Source: JBDGSM01 sp042217615
GTDB lineage: Archaea > Nanohalarchaeota > Nanosalinia > Nanosalinales > Nanosalinaceae
DNA: 12,109 nt
Direction of reading: 5' to 3'
Assembly (NCBI GenBank): GCA_042217615.1
Contig: JBDGSI010000020.1
Coordinates: 1 to 12,109 of the forward strand
Within the stretch, counting starts at the first letter, position 1, and every line of letters starts with the position of its first letter. Below are positions 1 through 5,989 of the stretch, piece after piece. Made by a program: the position numbers and the translations under genes. The notes beneath the pieces are model-generated. The model was not told where the DNA came from and ran no database searches. It worked only from the letters and a program-made list of their open reading frames with translations.

Positions 1-445
1 CCTCGTCTATCGCATAGGTGTCAAAGTCGAACAGTTCGCCGGAAAAGTTGATGTGGTGGCCGTGCGTTAAGTGTCCACCGTGAGCCAGTACAGGGCCGAG
101 AACCTTGTCACCCTGCTCCAAAACGGAGAAGTAGGCCGCAAAGTTTGCCTGTGAACCGGAGTGAGGCTGGACGTTGGCGTGATCCGCATCGAAAATCTCA
201 CACGCTCTTTCCCGCGCCAGGTTCTCGATTTTGTCGTGGTACTCGCAGCCTGCATAGTACCGTTTACCTGGATATCCCTCTGCGTACTTGTTGGTCAAGA
301 CACTTCCCTGCGCCTGCAAAACCTGGCGTGGCACAAAGTTCTCCGAGGCAATCATCTCCAGAGACTCGCTCTCCTGCCTCTCAACCTCATTCTTCAAAGC
401 TTTGAAAACCTCAGGATCGGCCTTGGACAAGTCACGGTGCTTCAT
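1..445 (-). CDS. glyA: Serine hydroxymethyltransferase, N-terminal part (cut by window edge)
   Basis: PLP enzyme that converts serine and tetrahydrofolate to glycine and methylene-tetrahydrofolate, the one-carbon donor for thymidylate and purine synthesis; cytoplasmic. Reading the minus strand from the ATG at 445 gives 148 codons before the left edge. Family blocks are unmistakable: ASENF (about residues 33-37), TNKYAEGYPGKRYY (51-64), NVQPHSGSQANF (91-102) and AHGGHLTHG (121-129), in the same order and spacing as E. coli GlyA. The PLP-lysine region lies outside the window. The start at 445 places the conserved blocks at the usual distance from the N terminus. The gene diverges from the Tat-signal gene starting at 526. 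It is the only well-conserved enzyme gene here with no AGGCCT motif in its visible part. Confidence 0.97.
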   Translation of the reverse strand, partial: MKHRDLSKADPEVFKALKNEVERQESESLEMIASENFVPRQVLQAQGSVLTNKYAEGYPGKRYYAGCEYHDKIENLARERACEIFDADHANVQPHSGSQANFAAYFSVLEQGDKVLGPVLAHGGHLTHGHHINFSGELFDFDTYAIDE

Positions 446-463
446 AACTGGTGGTTGAAGGCC

Positions 464-473
464 TTAAACATAT
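464..473 (-). promoter_or_regulatory. Putative TATA element for glyA
   Basis: On the minus strand the A/T-rich stretch ATATGTTTAA is centred about 24 nt upstream of the glyA ATG. No Shine-Dalgarno sequence precedes that ATG, which fits a leaderless archaeal promoter. The octamer AAGGCCTT (458-465) abuts and partly overlaps it. Confidence 0.45.
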
Positions 474-490
474 CTTTCTTTTCCCCGGAG

Positions 491-500
491 AAATTAAAGA
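491..500 (+). promoter_or_regulatory. Putative TATA element for the Tat-signal gene
   Basis: AAATTAAAGA lies about 30 nt upstream of the ATG at 526, within the 80-bp gap separating this gene from divergent glyA. The position fits a leaderless or very short-leader transcript. It rests on pattern only. Confidence 0.35.
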
Positions 501-525
501 TTTGCTGCTGCAAGGTAGAAAATAT

Positions 526-1107
526 ATGGATGATGAGCCGGTTGATCGCAGCAGAAGAAAGTTTCTCAAGGCTGGTGCTGCGACTCTTGGCGGAGGTGTT
601 GGTATAGGAGTTTTCTGGGATAGTATTGTAGGTTTGGGTGAAGAGTTAAGATCTCAAACAAATGATTTTTTGGAGGAGGCCTTTATTTCGGATGATTTGG
701 AAAGGCGTTTGAACCAGAGGATGGATGAAGAGCTGGAAAATTATGATAATGTTTCTGTGGAGGGTGAGGTAGGCCTTGAAACTGATATTGGAGAGAAGGA
801 GTTGGTTCTTGACTGGCCTGGCAGTTTTGAAGGCCTTGGCGAAACTTACGGTGAGCGGAAGAATCGTTCTGCCCGTCTTCTCAGAGGATTTCACTTCAAG
901 GCTTATAAGGAAGCTCCGGATCTAGGTCTAAAGTACACCCTGGATTTTGAGGGAGGTCCGGATGTAACTGTCTCTGACCAAGGGCTTGAGCAGGAATACG
1001 GTTTGTCGCTAGAAGACTACAGCAGTCCAGAAGAAGTAAGGTTGGATCCTTACAAGGAAGCGGTTGAAGAGGTTTACGGCCCTGAAACCAGGTCTCCATC
1101 TACATAA
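526..1107 (+). CDS. Tat-exported acidic protein of unknown function
   Basis: 193 residues, not recognised. Residues 9-15 read SRRKFLK, a textbook twin-arginine motif, followed by a weakly hydrophobic Ala/Gly-rich stretch (about residues 16-37). The protein is therefore probably folded in the cytoplasm and exported by TatABC, or held by its uncleaved signal. No lipobox Cys is visible. The rest is acidic and soluble-looking, with several Gly-Leu and Tyr-rich segments but no motif I can name. The start at 526 was chosen over an in-frame codon at 451 because it puts the Arg pair at residues 10-11 and leaves room for a promoter; 451 would lie 6 bp from the glyA start. It converges on the Nudix gene with a 10-bp gap. 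Four AGGCCT palindromes lie at 459 (just upstream) and at 677, 771 and 831 within it. Confidence 0.8.
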   Translation: MDDEPVDRSRRKFLKAGAATLGGGVGIGVFWDSIVGLGEELRSQTNDFLEEAFISDDLERRLNQRMDEELENYDNVSVEGEVGLETDIGEKELVLDWPGSFEGLGETYGERKNRSARLLRGFHFKAYKEAPDLGLKYTLDFEGGPDVTVSDQGLEQEYGLSLEDYSSPEEVRLDPYKEAVEEVYGPETRSPST

Positions 1108-1117
1108 TTTTCTAGGC

Positions 1118-2251
1118 TTACTTCACATCCTCAAGAACAAAGCCCTCACTGAAACCACCTCTCTCCCTGTTCTTTTCCTCTCTCAAATAATTTATCTCCT
1201 CGCGAGAAAAATCTTCCTCTTCGATGTACGCGTCTATTACTTCAAGGAGATCCGCAAGCTCTTCTTTCTCCCCGTTTTCCGCAAACTCTTCCGCTTCTTC
1301 AACCACTTTCTTCCTCAAAAACTCTTCAAGTTCAAGGCCTTCAACCCTCCTTATCTCTCCTTCTTGACCGTTCTCCTCAATGATCTCCGGAATCCTGTCT
1401 CTGACAAGTTTAGGTAGCTCCTGATTCTCTGTCCATTCTTCATGCGCCAGTTTCAGGCCTTCACGTAGGTCGTCATGCATCTCGATTCTGTCGAGTTCTT
1501 CCTTCTCGACCCACTGAAAATCGGTGTGTTCATCGCCCAGCTCTATTTCAAAGCCTTCCGGTTCACATAGAAAGGTCGTGCCGAACACCTGTTCGCCGCT
1601 GTCACGCATAAACGTCCACGATTTGATGGGTTCCAGGACTTCGATTTCAAGGCCTGCTTCTTCTCTGACCTCTCTTTTAAGGCCTTCTTGCGGTGTTTCT
1701 CCGTAGTTGAACCTGCCTCCTGGTACGTCCCAGAGGTTCTCGAGGTGTGTCTCGTCTCCTGCCCGCTTTATCACGAGGATGAGGCCTTTCTCGTTGACTA
1801 TGACTGCTTTTCCTGCGGTCCTGAAGTTCTTTCTCTCTTCCAGGTATTTTCTGAAGGCTTTCTCGAGGCCTCCGATCAATTTGTAGTCTGAAAAATTCTC
1901 TGGGTCTATCCAGGCGTATTCTTCGTGGTCTTCGGACAGCTCTACGTCTGATGTCTTTGCTTCTGCTGTAAAGTAGGTGCCTGTTATCTGCCATTTCTCT
2001 CCGTTCACTTCAGGCCGCCACTCGTCGGCGTGGAAAGGCTTCTCTATCTCCGCTTCAAGTCCTGCTTCTTCCTTTATTTCTCTTTTCAGGCTTTCATCGA
2101 ATCTTTCACCGGCCTCGATTCTGCCGCCTGGTACGTCCCATTTGCCGGCGTTATCTCCTTCATCGTAGTTTGAAGACTCTCTAAGTATCAGGACTTCTCC
2201 TTCGCTGTTTTCTACAAAGGCCTTTACTGCTGTAAATGTTTTATCTACCAT
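1118..2251 (-). CDS. Triple-domain nucleotide pyrophosphohydrolase: Nudix, Nudix, MazG-like
   Basis: 377 residues with three predicted nucleotide-hydrolysing domains. Residues about 1-140 are a Nudix domain whose box (43-65) fits GX5EX7REUXEEXGU exactly. Residues about 143-275 are a second Nudix domain with an equally intact box (179-201). Residues 281-377 look like the COG4997 all-alpha NTP-PPase (MazG superfamily): KLVRDRIPEII opening at 281, acidic EEAEEF at 318-323, ELADLLEVID at 331-340, and the characteristic RERGGF near 362-367. Nudix and MazG-type enzymes both cleave nucleoside diphosphate-X or noncanonical NTPs, so a role in nucleotide-pool sanitation is likely; substrates cannot be read from sequence. 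It is the second gene of an operon, starting 3 bp after the BI-1-like stop, with a good Shine-Dalgarno GAGGAG at 2258-2263. All catalytic motifs look intact. Confidence 0.93.
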   Translation of the reverse strand: MVDKTFTAVKAFVENSEGEVLILRESSNYDEGDNAGKWDVPGGRIEAGERFDESLKREIKEEAGLEAEIEKPFHADEWRPEVNGEKWQITGTYFTAEAKTSDVELSEDHEEYAWIDPENFSDYKLIGGLEKAFRKYLEERKNFRTAGKAVIVNEKGLILVIKRAGDETHLENLWDVPGGRFNYGETPQEGLKREVREEAGLEIEVLEPIKSWTFMRDSGEQVFGTTFLCEPEGFEIELGDEHTDFQWVEKEELDRIEMHDDLREGLKLAHEEWTENQELPKLVRDRIPEIIEENGQEGEIRRVEGLELEEFLRKKVVEEAEEFAENGEKEELADLLEVIDAYIEEEDFSREEINYLREEKNRERGGFSEGFVLEDVK

Positions 2252-2254
2252 TTT

Positions 2255-2899
2255 TTACTCCTCTGCGAGCATGCTGATAACGATCTGCAGTATTTCGACG
2301 AATACACCCATGTAGGCGATGTAGATCCCTATCCCGTTCATAATGAGTCTTCCAGGTCTCTGTTTCATTCTCCAGATCTCGTAGACCAGGTAGACGATGA
2401 AGCCTATCAGAACCAGGATAAAGGTCAGGATAAGGAGCGGTGCGAAAGCGCTTCCTATGAGGCCGGTCCCGAATGCACCCATGAAGAGGTAGTTGGAGTA
2501 TTTTCCCCAGCTTCTGAAGTTTCTGCCTGTTCCGTAGACAAGTAAGGCGGCTCCTACGGCGATCGATGTTGTTACAACTGCTGTTATCCCCAGTGCGATA
2601 GGGAAAATGCTGACGGGTACGAGGGAGAGGATTCCTCCGCCGAAAACGCCGTAAGTAAACTGTAGAAGGCCTGCGCCTGTTACTGCAAGGGTTTTCCGGT
2701 CTTGTTTCATTCCTTTCTTCGCCAGCCATCTTCCGGCCATAAGGCCTGCGCCGAATACGACCATTCCGATTATAGGTACTTTGAAGAGGAGGTTTGTTAT
2801 CTGTGAGAGAGGTGTTACAGCTATGACGGCCATCAGTGCGATGTTTAGTAGTATGAGGCCTGTGCTGACGCCGATGCTTTTGAGTTCTTCTGAGTTCAT
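2255..2899 (-). CDS. Multi-spanning membrane protein resembling the BI-1 (Bax inhibitor-1/TMBIM) family
   Basis: 214 residues with about seven hydrophobic segments (roughly 11-30, 40-60, 70-94, 97-122, 136-153, 155-176 and 188-212). The order and loops resemble BI-1/YccA proteins: YGTGRNFRSWGKYSNYLFMG (122-141) matches the loop and following helix often written as DLsxlgxxLfm, then VYEIWRM (172-178) matches the YD-t--I helix end, then a last helix with GIYIAYMGVFVEILQI. The Asp usually seen in the last helix of the family is absent. Bacterial and archaeal members are proposed calcium or ion leak channels or protease-linked membrane proteins; the role here is unknown. It is the first gene of an operon with the Nudix fusion, which starts 3 bp after it. 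No Shine-Dalgarno precedes the ATG, but a TATA-like element sits at 2921-2928. Confidence 0.7.
   Translation of the reverse strand: MNSEELKSIGVSTGLILLNIALMAVIAVTPLSQITNLLFKVPIIGMVVFGAGLMAGRWLAKKGMKQDRKTLAVTGAGLLQFTYGVFGGGILSLVPVSIFPIALGITAVVTTSIAVGAALLVYGTGRNFRSWGKYSNYLFMGAFGTGLIGSAFAPLLILTFILVLIGFIVYLVYEIWRMKQRPGRLIMNGIGIYIAYMGVFVEILQIVISMLAEE
2258..2263 (-). promoter_or_regulatory. Shine-Dalgarno for the Nudix-Nudix-MazG gene
   Basis: GAGGAG on the minus strand lies 6 nt before the ATG at 2251 and forms the last two codons of the upstream gene. It is one of the clearest Shine-Dalgarno sites in the window and sits at an operon-internal start, whereas first genes lack one. Confidence 0.7.
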
Positions 2900-2920
2900 G
2901 TATAGGGTTTATTCAGTGAT

Positions 2921-2928
2921 CTTTTAGG
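2921..2928 (-). promoter_or_regulatory. Putative TATA element for the BI-1-like/Nudix operon
   Basis: CCTAAAAG on the minus strand is centred about 26 nt upstream of the ATG at 2899, and no ribosome-binding site lies in between. This is the expected geometry for a leaderless archaeal transcript. Confidence 0.5.
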
Positions 2929-2986
2929 CTCTGTTGTAGGCAGAGTTCAATTTTTTGTGGACAGTTATCCTGCAAAAAAGGCCTTG

Positions 2987-2996
2987 CTTTTCTAAG
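2987..2996 (+). promoter_or_regulatory. Putative TATA element for dTMP kinase
   Basis: CTTTTCTAAG is centred about 27 nt upstream of the GTG start at 3019 in the 119-bp divergent gap. An AAGGCCTT octamer (2978-2985) lies immediately 5' of it, and an 11-bp direct repeat (AATTTTTTGTG at 2949-2959 and 3009-3019) brackets it. Confidence 0.45.
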
Positions 2997-3018
2997 TGTT
3001 GGAGTTGAAATTTTTTGT

Positions 3019-3684
3019 GTGAAGGAGAACGATTTCCCTGGTACTTTGATCGTGGTTGAAGGGCCTGATGGCTCTGGGACTACAACTCAGGCTGAGAAGT
3101 TGGCAGATGAACTTGAAGGGGTTTACACTGCGGAGCCTACCGGAGGCCTTGTAGGTGAAAAAGTTGAGGAAATGATTTCTACAGGGGGTTACAGTCCGGA
3201 AGCTATTTCTCTTGCCTTTGCATCTGACAGGATGCTGCATCTGGAGGAGGAAGTTATTGAACTGTTGAAGGAGGGAGAGGTAGTGATTATGGATCGTTAT
3301 TATCATTCTTCGCTGGTTTACCAGCCGGCTCTCGGCGCGGACTACGGATGGGTCCAAGATCTTAACAAGGATGCAGTAAAACCGGATATCACTTTTGTAC
3401 TGGATGTTTCTTCCCGTGAGGCCTTGAAACGTATAGAGGATAGGGAGAACGATATTGCGGAAAGTGCTGTAGAGGAGGGAAGAGATCAGGCAAGTCTGAG
3501 CCAGTTTGACTCAGGTCAAAATATTTTTGAAAACCTCAGCTTTCAGGAAGAAGTTATTACAAGGTATAGAAGGCTTCCTGAGCGTTTAGATGAAGAAATT
3601 ATTTTAATCGACAGTTCTAGGCATATAGAAAAGGTTTTCCAGGAGGTAAAGGATAAGGCCTTTGCAAGGCTGGATCTGGATTGA
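3019..3684 (+). CDS. tmk: Thymidylate (dTMP) kinase with variant P-loop
   Basis: 221 residues, normal length for the family. It phosphorylates dTMP to dTDP with ATP, an essential step of dTTP synthesis. Visible motifs: P-loop region EGPDGSGTTTQ (14-24), the EPT segment that contacts substrate (39-41), the DRYYHSSLVYQ signature (92-102), and LDV (128-130) followed by an Arg/Asp-rich lid region (about 134-165). The Walker A Lys of GxxGxGK(T/S) is replaced by Thr21. I recall similar GTTTQ P-loops in some annotated bacterial and archaeal dTMP kinases, so this may be a known subgroup. The start is GTG at 3019: no ATG exists upstream in a sensible position, and this start gives only eight residues before the first beta strand. 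It is divergent from the BI-1-like/Nudix operon. Confidence 0.92.
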   Translation: MKENDFPGTLIVVEGPDGSGTTTQAEKLADELEGVYTAEPTGGLVGEKVEEMISTGGYSPEAISLAFASDRMLHLEEEVIELLKEGEVVIMDRYYHSSLVYQPALGADYGWVQDLNKDAVKPDITFVLDVSSREALKRIEDRENDIAESAVEEGRDQASLSQFDSGQNIFENLSFQEEVITRYRRLPERLDEEIILIDSSRHIEKVFQEVKDKAFARLDLD

Positions 3685-3701
3685 AGTTTTCTAAATGTAA
3701 A

Positions 3702-3710
3702 TCTTTTTAC
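3702..3710 (+). promoter_or_regulatory. Possible TATA element / T-rich stretch between tmk and the DUF5828-like gene
   Basis: TCTTTTTAC is centred about 28 nt upstream of the ATG at 3734 in the 49-bp gap. It could be the promoter of the downstream pair, a T-rich terminator for tmk, or both. The evidence is weak. Confidence 0.3.
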
Positions 3711-3733
3711 CTGTACTTCTCTGTGTAGAATTT

Positions 3734-4315
3734 ATGGGAGAAGACCCTATGAAAGGGGATGTTGAGGAGACGAATTCCGGTGTGAAGAAGAAAGGTAACT
3801 GGAAGGAGATCAGTGAGTTCGGTGAAGAGGTTGAGGAAGCGATGGAGGATTCGGGTTTTTCTGAAGAGTCTCTGGAAGATTTCCGTGAGTGGAGGCCGAA
3901 AAGAGGTGAGGCAGAGGCGGATATGCAGAAGGAGACTGTTGAGAAAGCTTCTGCTTCTGTTGAAGGAGTGGGGGAAGAGTCGAAGGGATTCAAGAGGGGA
4001 ATGAAGAAGGCCTCTAAGAAGGCTGTGGAGTCCGGTGAAGAGGTTAAAGAGGGTGAGAAACGTGAAGCAGTGAATAAAGTTACTGAAGCTACTGAAACAG
4101 CTGCAAGACCGTTCTACGTTAGAATAATTGATGTTCTAAAGGCCTTTGAAGAAAAGGTTTACAGCTTTTCTCTTCGGTTCAATCCTTACTATCTAGATAC
4201 TGAGGACGTTTCTGCTAACATGAGGAGGAAGAAGGATGAGTACCAGCTTGAGCTTAACATTCTTGAGGATGAAAAGAGAAAACAGGTCAAGGAGAAAATG
4301 GGTAGTAAGGAATGA
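3734..4315 (+). CDS. Acidic helical protein resembling haloarchaeal DUF5828
   Basis: 193 residues, highly charged (Glu/Lys-rich), largely predicted helix or coiled coil, no signal or membrane segment. The layout recalls DUF5828 proteins of haloarchaea: an N-terminal GNWKEISEFGEEVEEAM segment (about 21-37), an FREWRPK motif (about 50-56), a variable charged middle, and a C-terminal RFNPYYLDTEDVSANMRR block (about 148-165) that closely resembles the PYYFDNELVSAN block I remember for that family. Function is unknown. Its TGA overlaps the ATG of the PiT-like transporter (ATGA at 4312-4315), so the two are probably translationally coupled, and it may be a cytoplasmic partner of the permease. An alternative start at 3749 is preceded by GGGAG and could be the true one; 3734 is kept as the first ATG. 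Confidence 0.75.
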   Translation: MGEDPMKGDVEETNSGVKKKGNWKEISEFGEEVEEAMEDSGFSEESLEDFREWRPKRGEAEADMQKETVEKASASVEGVGEESKGFKRGMKKASKKAVESGEEVKEGEKREAVNKVTEATETAARPFYVRIIDVLKAFEEKVYSFSLRFNPYYLDTEDVSANMRRKKDEYQLELNILEDEKRKQVKEKMGSKE

Positions 4316-5247
4316 GTCTGCTTCTTGAGGTATTCGCTGTAGCTGCTTCAATGCTGATGGGGGTTTCTATAGGTGCTTCAACAGTTTCAACTGCTTTTGG
4401 ACCGGTTAACGGTGCTCGCTCTGCTAACGTACTGAGATCAGCTTTGCTTGCAGGTTTAATGGCGTTTCTCGGAGCTTTAATCCAGGGAGGAAGCGTAACG
4501 GAGACAGTAAGTAAGGGTGTGGTTGCGGGAGGCCTTAATCCTCTTCAGGGCGGAACAGTACTGTTTATTGCAGGTGTGCTGGTGCTGGTAAGTGTTTTGA
4601 AGGACTATCCAATGCCTACCGCTTTTACTGTTATAGGATCGGTCCTGGGCATAGGTATAGGGTTCGGAGCTGAGATCGAATGGGCTATGGTATTGAGGGT
4701 TGTCGGCTACTGGTTATTCATTCCTCTTGCATCAGTGATTATGGGCTATCTTGCGGCCAAAGTTTTCAGGAAATACATGGATAGAGAAGATGATGAGAGA
4801 AAGATCAAGTGGCTGCTACTTATCTCAGGCTGCTACGTATCTTTCTCCGCAGGAGCATCTGCTGTAGGCCTGGCAGTAGGGCCTCTAGCAGGTCTTGGAG
4901 TCAAAACAGTTTTCCTCCTTATCCTGGGCGGTTTAGCTATTCTCCTTGGCGCATGGATGTACTCTCCCCGGATAATTAGAGCAGTCTCCTTTGACTACAG
5001 TAATATCGGGCCTAGAAGATCTCTCGCCGCACTCTTAACTGCAGGAACCCTGGCTCAGATCGGAATCTTCTTCGGCATCCCTATCTCATTCAACGAAGCA
5101 ATAATCGCCTCGGTTATAGGATCAGGCCTTGTAGAAGGAAAATCTAACACTGATTCAAAGAAGATTTTCAGGACGGTAGCAGCCTGGGTAGGAGCCTTCT
5201 TCCTCGCCATATTACTGGCCTTTGCAGTAGGCCTGCCTTTCCGGTAA
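4312..5247 (+). CDS. PiT-family transporter (inorganic phosphate/anion permease), signature-variant
   Basis: 311 residues, about eight to ten hydrophobic segments, with the internal two-fold repeat typical of PiT (PF01384) permeases. Repeat 1 carries GASTVSTAFGPVNG (21-34) and repeat 2 carries GASAVGLAVGPLAG (181-194). Other PiT-like parts are the P-T-A-F-T-V-IGSVLGIG stretch (102-115) and GIPISFNEAIIASVIGSGLVEG near 255-276, split here into its PIS-x(5)-A and GxGLVEG elements. A hydrophilic loop (about 152-166) separates the halves. Canonical PiT proteins have GANDVANA in both repeats; here the Asn-Asp pair is gone (Ser-Thr and Ser-Ala). I recall haloarchaeal relatives with a GGSST-type variant, so this may be a distinct subfamily whose ion or substrate differs from Na+/H+-phosphate. 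It starts inside the stop of the DUF5828-like gene. Confidence 0.85.
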   Translation: MSLLLEVFAVAASMLMGVSIGASTVSTAFGPVNGARSANVLRSALLAGLMAFLGALIQGGSVTETVSKGVVAGGLNPLQGGTVLFIAGVLVLVSVLKDYPMPTAFTVIGSVLGIGIGFGAEIEWAMVLRVVGYWLFIPLASVIMGYLAAKVFRKYMDREDDERKIKWLLLISGCYVSFSAGASAVGLAVGPLAGLGVKTVFLLILGGLAILLGAWMYSPRIIRAVSFDYSNIGPRRSLAALLTAGTLAQIGIFFGIPISFNEAIIASVIGSGLVEGKSNTDSKKIFRTVAAWVGAFFLAILLAFAVGLPFR

Positions 5248-5253
5248 AAAGAA

Positions 5254-5261
5254 CTAAAGAG
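5254..5261 (+). promoter_or_regulatory. Possible TATA element for the HD-domain gene
   Basis: CTAAAGAG is centred about 30 nt upstream of the ATG at 5288 in a 40-bp gap. No Shine-Dalgarno precedes the ATG. The evidence is weak. Confidence 0.3.
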
Positions 5262-5287
5262 TTTTCCCGAACAAAAACAGTTTTACC

Positions 5288-5935
5288 ATGCTGGAAAAGA
5301 AGACGGTTGAGGAGCTGAAATCCAGGGTTCAAGAGGCCTTCGATGAGCATTATGAACTTGCTGGAGGGAAGAACTACAGGTTTCACCACCTTGTAAGATG
5401 TCACAGACATGTTAGAAAACTTATTAAGTCTGACAGGCTTGATGGCTGTGATATAGATGAGGAAGTAGCGGAGACGGCTGCGCTGTTCCACGATATAGGT
5501 AGAAAGGAAGATATAGAAGAAGGTTACATGAATCCGATAGCTGAGAGCGGCGAGCATGCGCCTAGAGGAGGCAGGATTGTTTCACAGTTTATAGAAGATG
5601 TTTTACCTCCTGAAAAAGTAGAGAAAGTTGAGAAAATTATTGAAAACCATCACAGCAGCCCTGAAACCGTGGAGGGAAAAGTCGTACAGGACTGTGATGC
5701 TCTGTCAAACTTTGGAGTAAACAATCTCTGGAGAATGATTCATTACTCGGCCGACAAGGAGAGAACACTTGAACAAAGCATAGACTACTTCTGGAATCAG
5801 CTTATGGAACAGTACACGGAAAGACTGGAGAACTTCCACTTCGACATCACCAAGAGAGCAGCCAAGAAAAGGATCACCAAACATCAGGAAGCCATGAACC
5901 AGATAGAAGATGAAATATTCGCTGAAGATCTGTAA
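5288..5935 (+). CDS. HD-domain metal-dependent phosphohydrolase
   Basis: 215 residues, soluble. It carries the HD superfamily ligands in order: H34 in YRFHHLVRCHRHV (30-42), the H68-D69 pair in ALFHDIGR (65-72), H90 in ESGEHAPRGG (86-95), H121/H122 in IENHHSSPE (118-126), and D135 or D137 in VVQDCDALSNFG (132-143). This fits the H...HD...H...H...D arrangement of HD enzymes that bind two metals. Such proteins hydrolyse phosphoester bonds of nucleotides, cyclic nucleotides or other small molecules; no partner domain reveals the substrate. The C-terminal 60 residues are helical and charged. It probably has its own promoter, 40 bp after the transporter. Confidence 0.9.
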   Translation: MLEKKTVEELKSRVQEAFDEHYELAGGKNYRFHHLVRCHRHVRKLIKSDRLDGCDIDEEVAETAALFHDIGRKEDIEEGYMNPIAESGEHAPRGGRIVSQFIEDVLPPEKVEKVEKIIENHHSSPETVEGKVVQDCDALSNFGVNNLWRMIHYSADKERTLEQSIDYFWNQLMEQYTERLENFHFDITKRAAKKRITKHQEAMNQIEDEIFAEDL

Positions 5936-5958
5936 GAAGGCCTTTTCTGAGAAAAACC

Positions 5959-5967
5959 TTTACAATA
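5959..5967 (+). promoter_or_regulatory. Putative TATA element for the two-TM protein
   Basis: TTTACAATA is centred about 27 nt upstream of the ATG at 5990, with no Shine-Dalgarno before that ATG. An AAGGCCTT octamer (5937-5944) lies 15 nt further upstream, just after the HD-gene stop. Confidence 0.5.
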
Positions 5968-5989
5968 CGCCGAACCTAAATACTTCAGT

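Noticed and set aside
451..525. In-frame ATG at 451 as the start of the Tat-signal protein
   Set aside because: It would add 25 residues before the twin-arginine motif and start 6 bp from the divergent glyA start, leaving no promoter. The ATG at 526 fits a standard Tat signal.
2241..2729. Overlapping Arg-rich 162-codon frame within the BI-1-like gene
   Set aside because: Its composition (Arg/Pro/His-rich) is unlike real acidic proteins here, and it lies wholly across the membrane-protein gene, whose hydrophobic pattern is clear.
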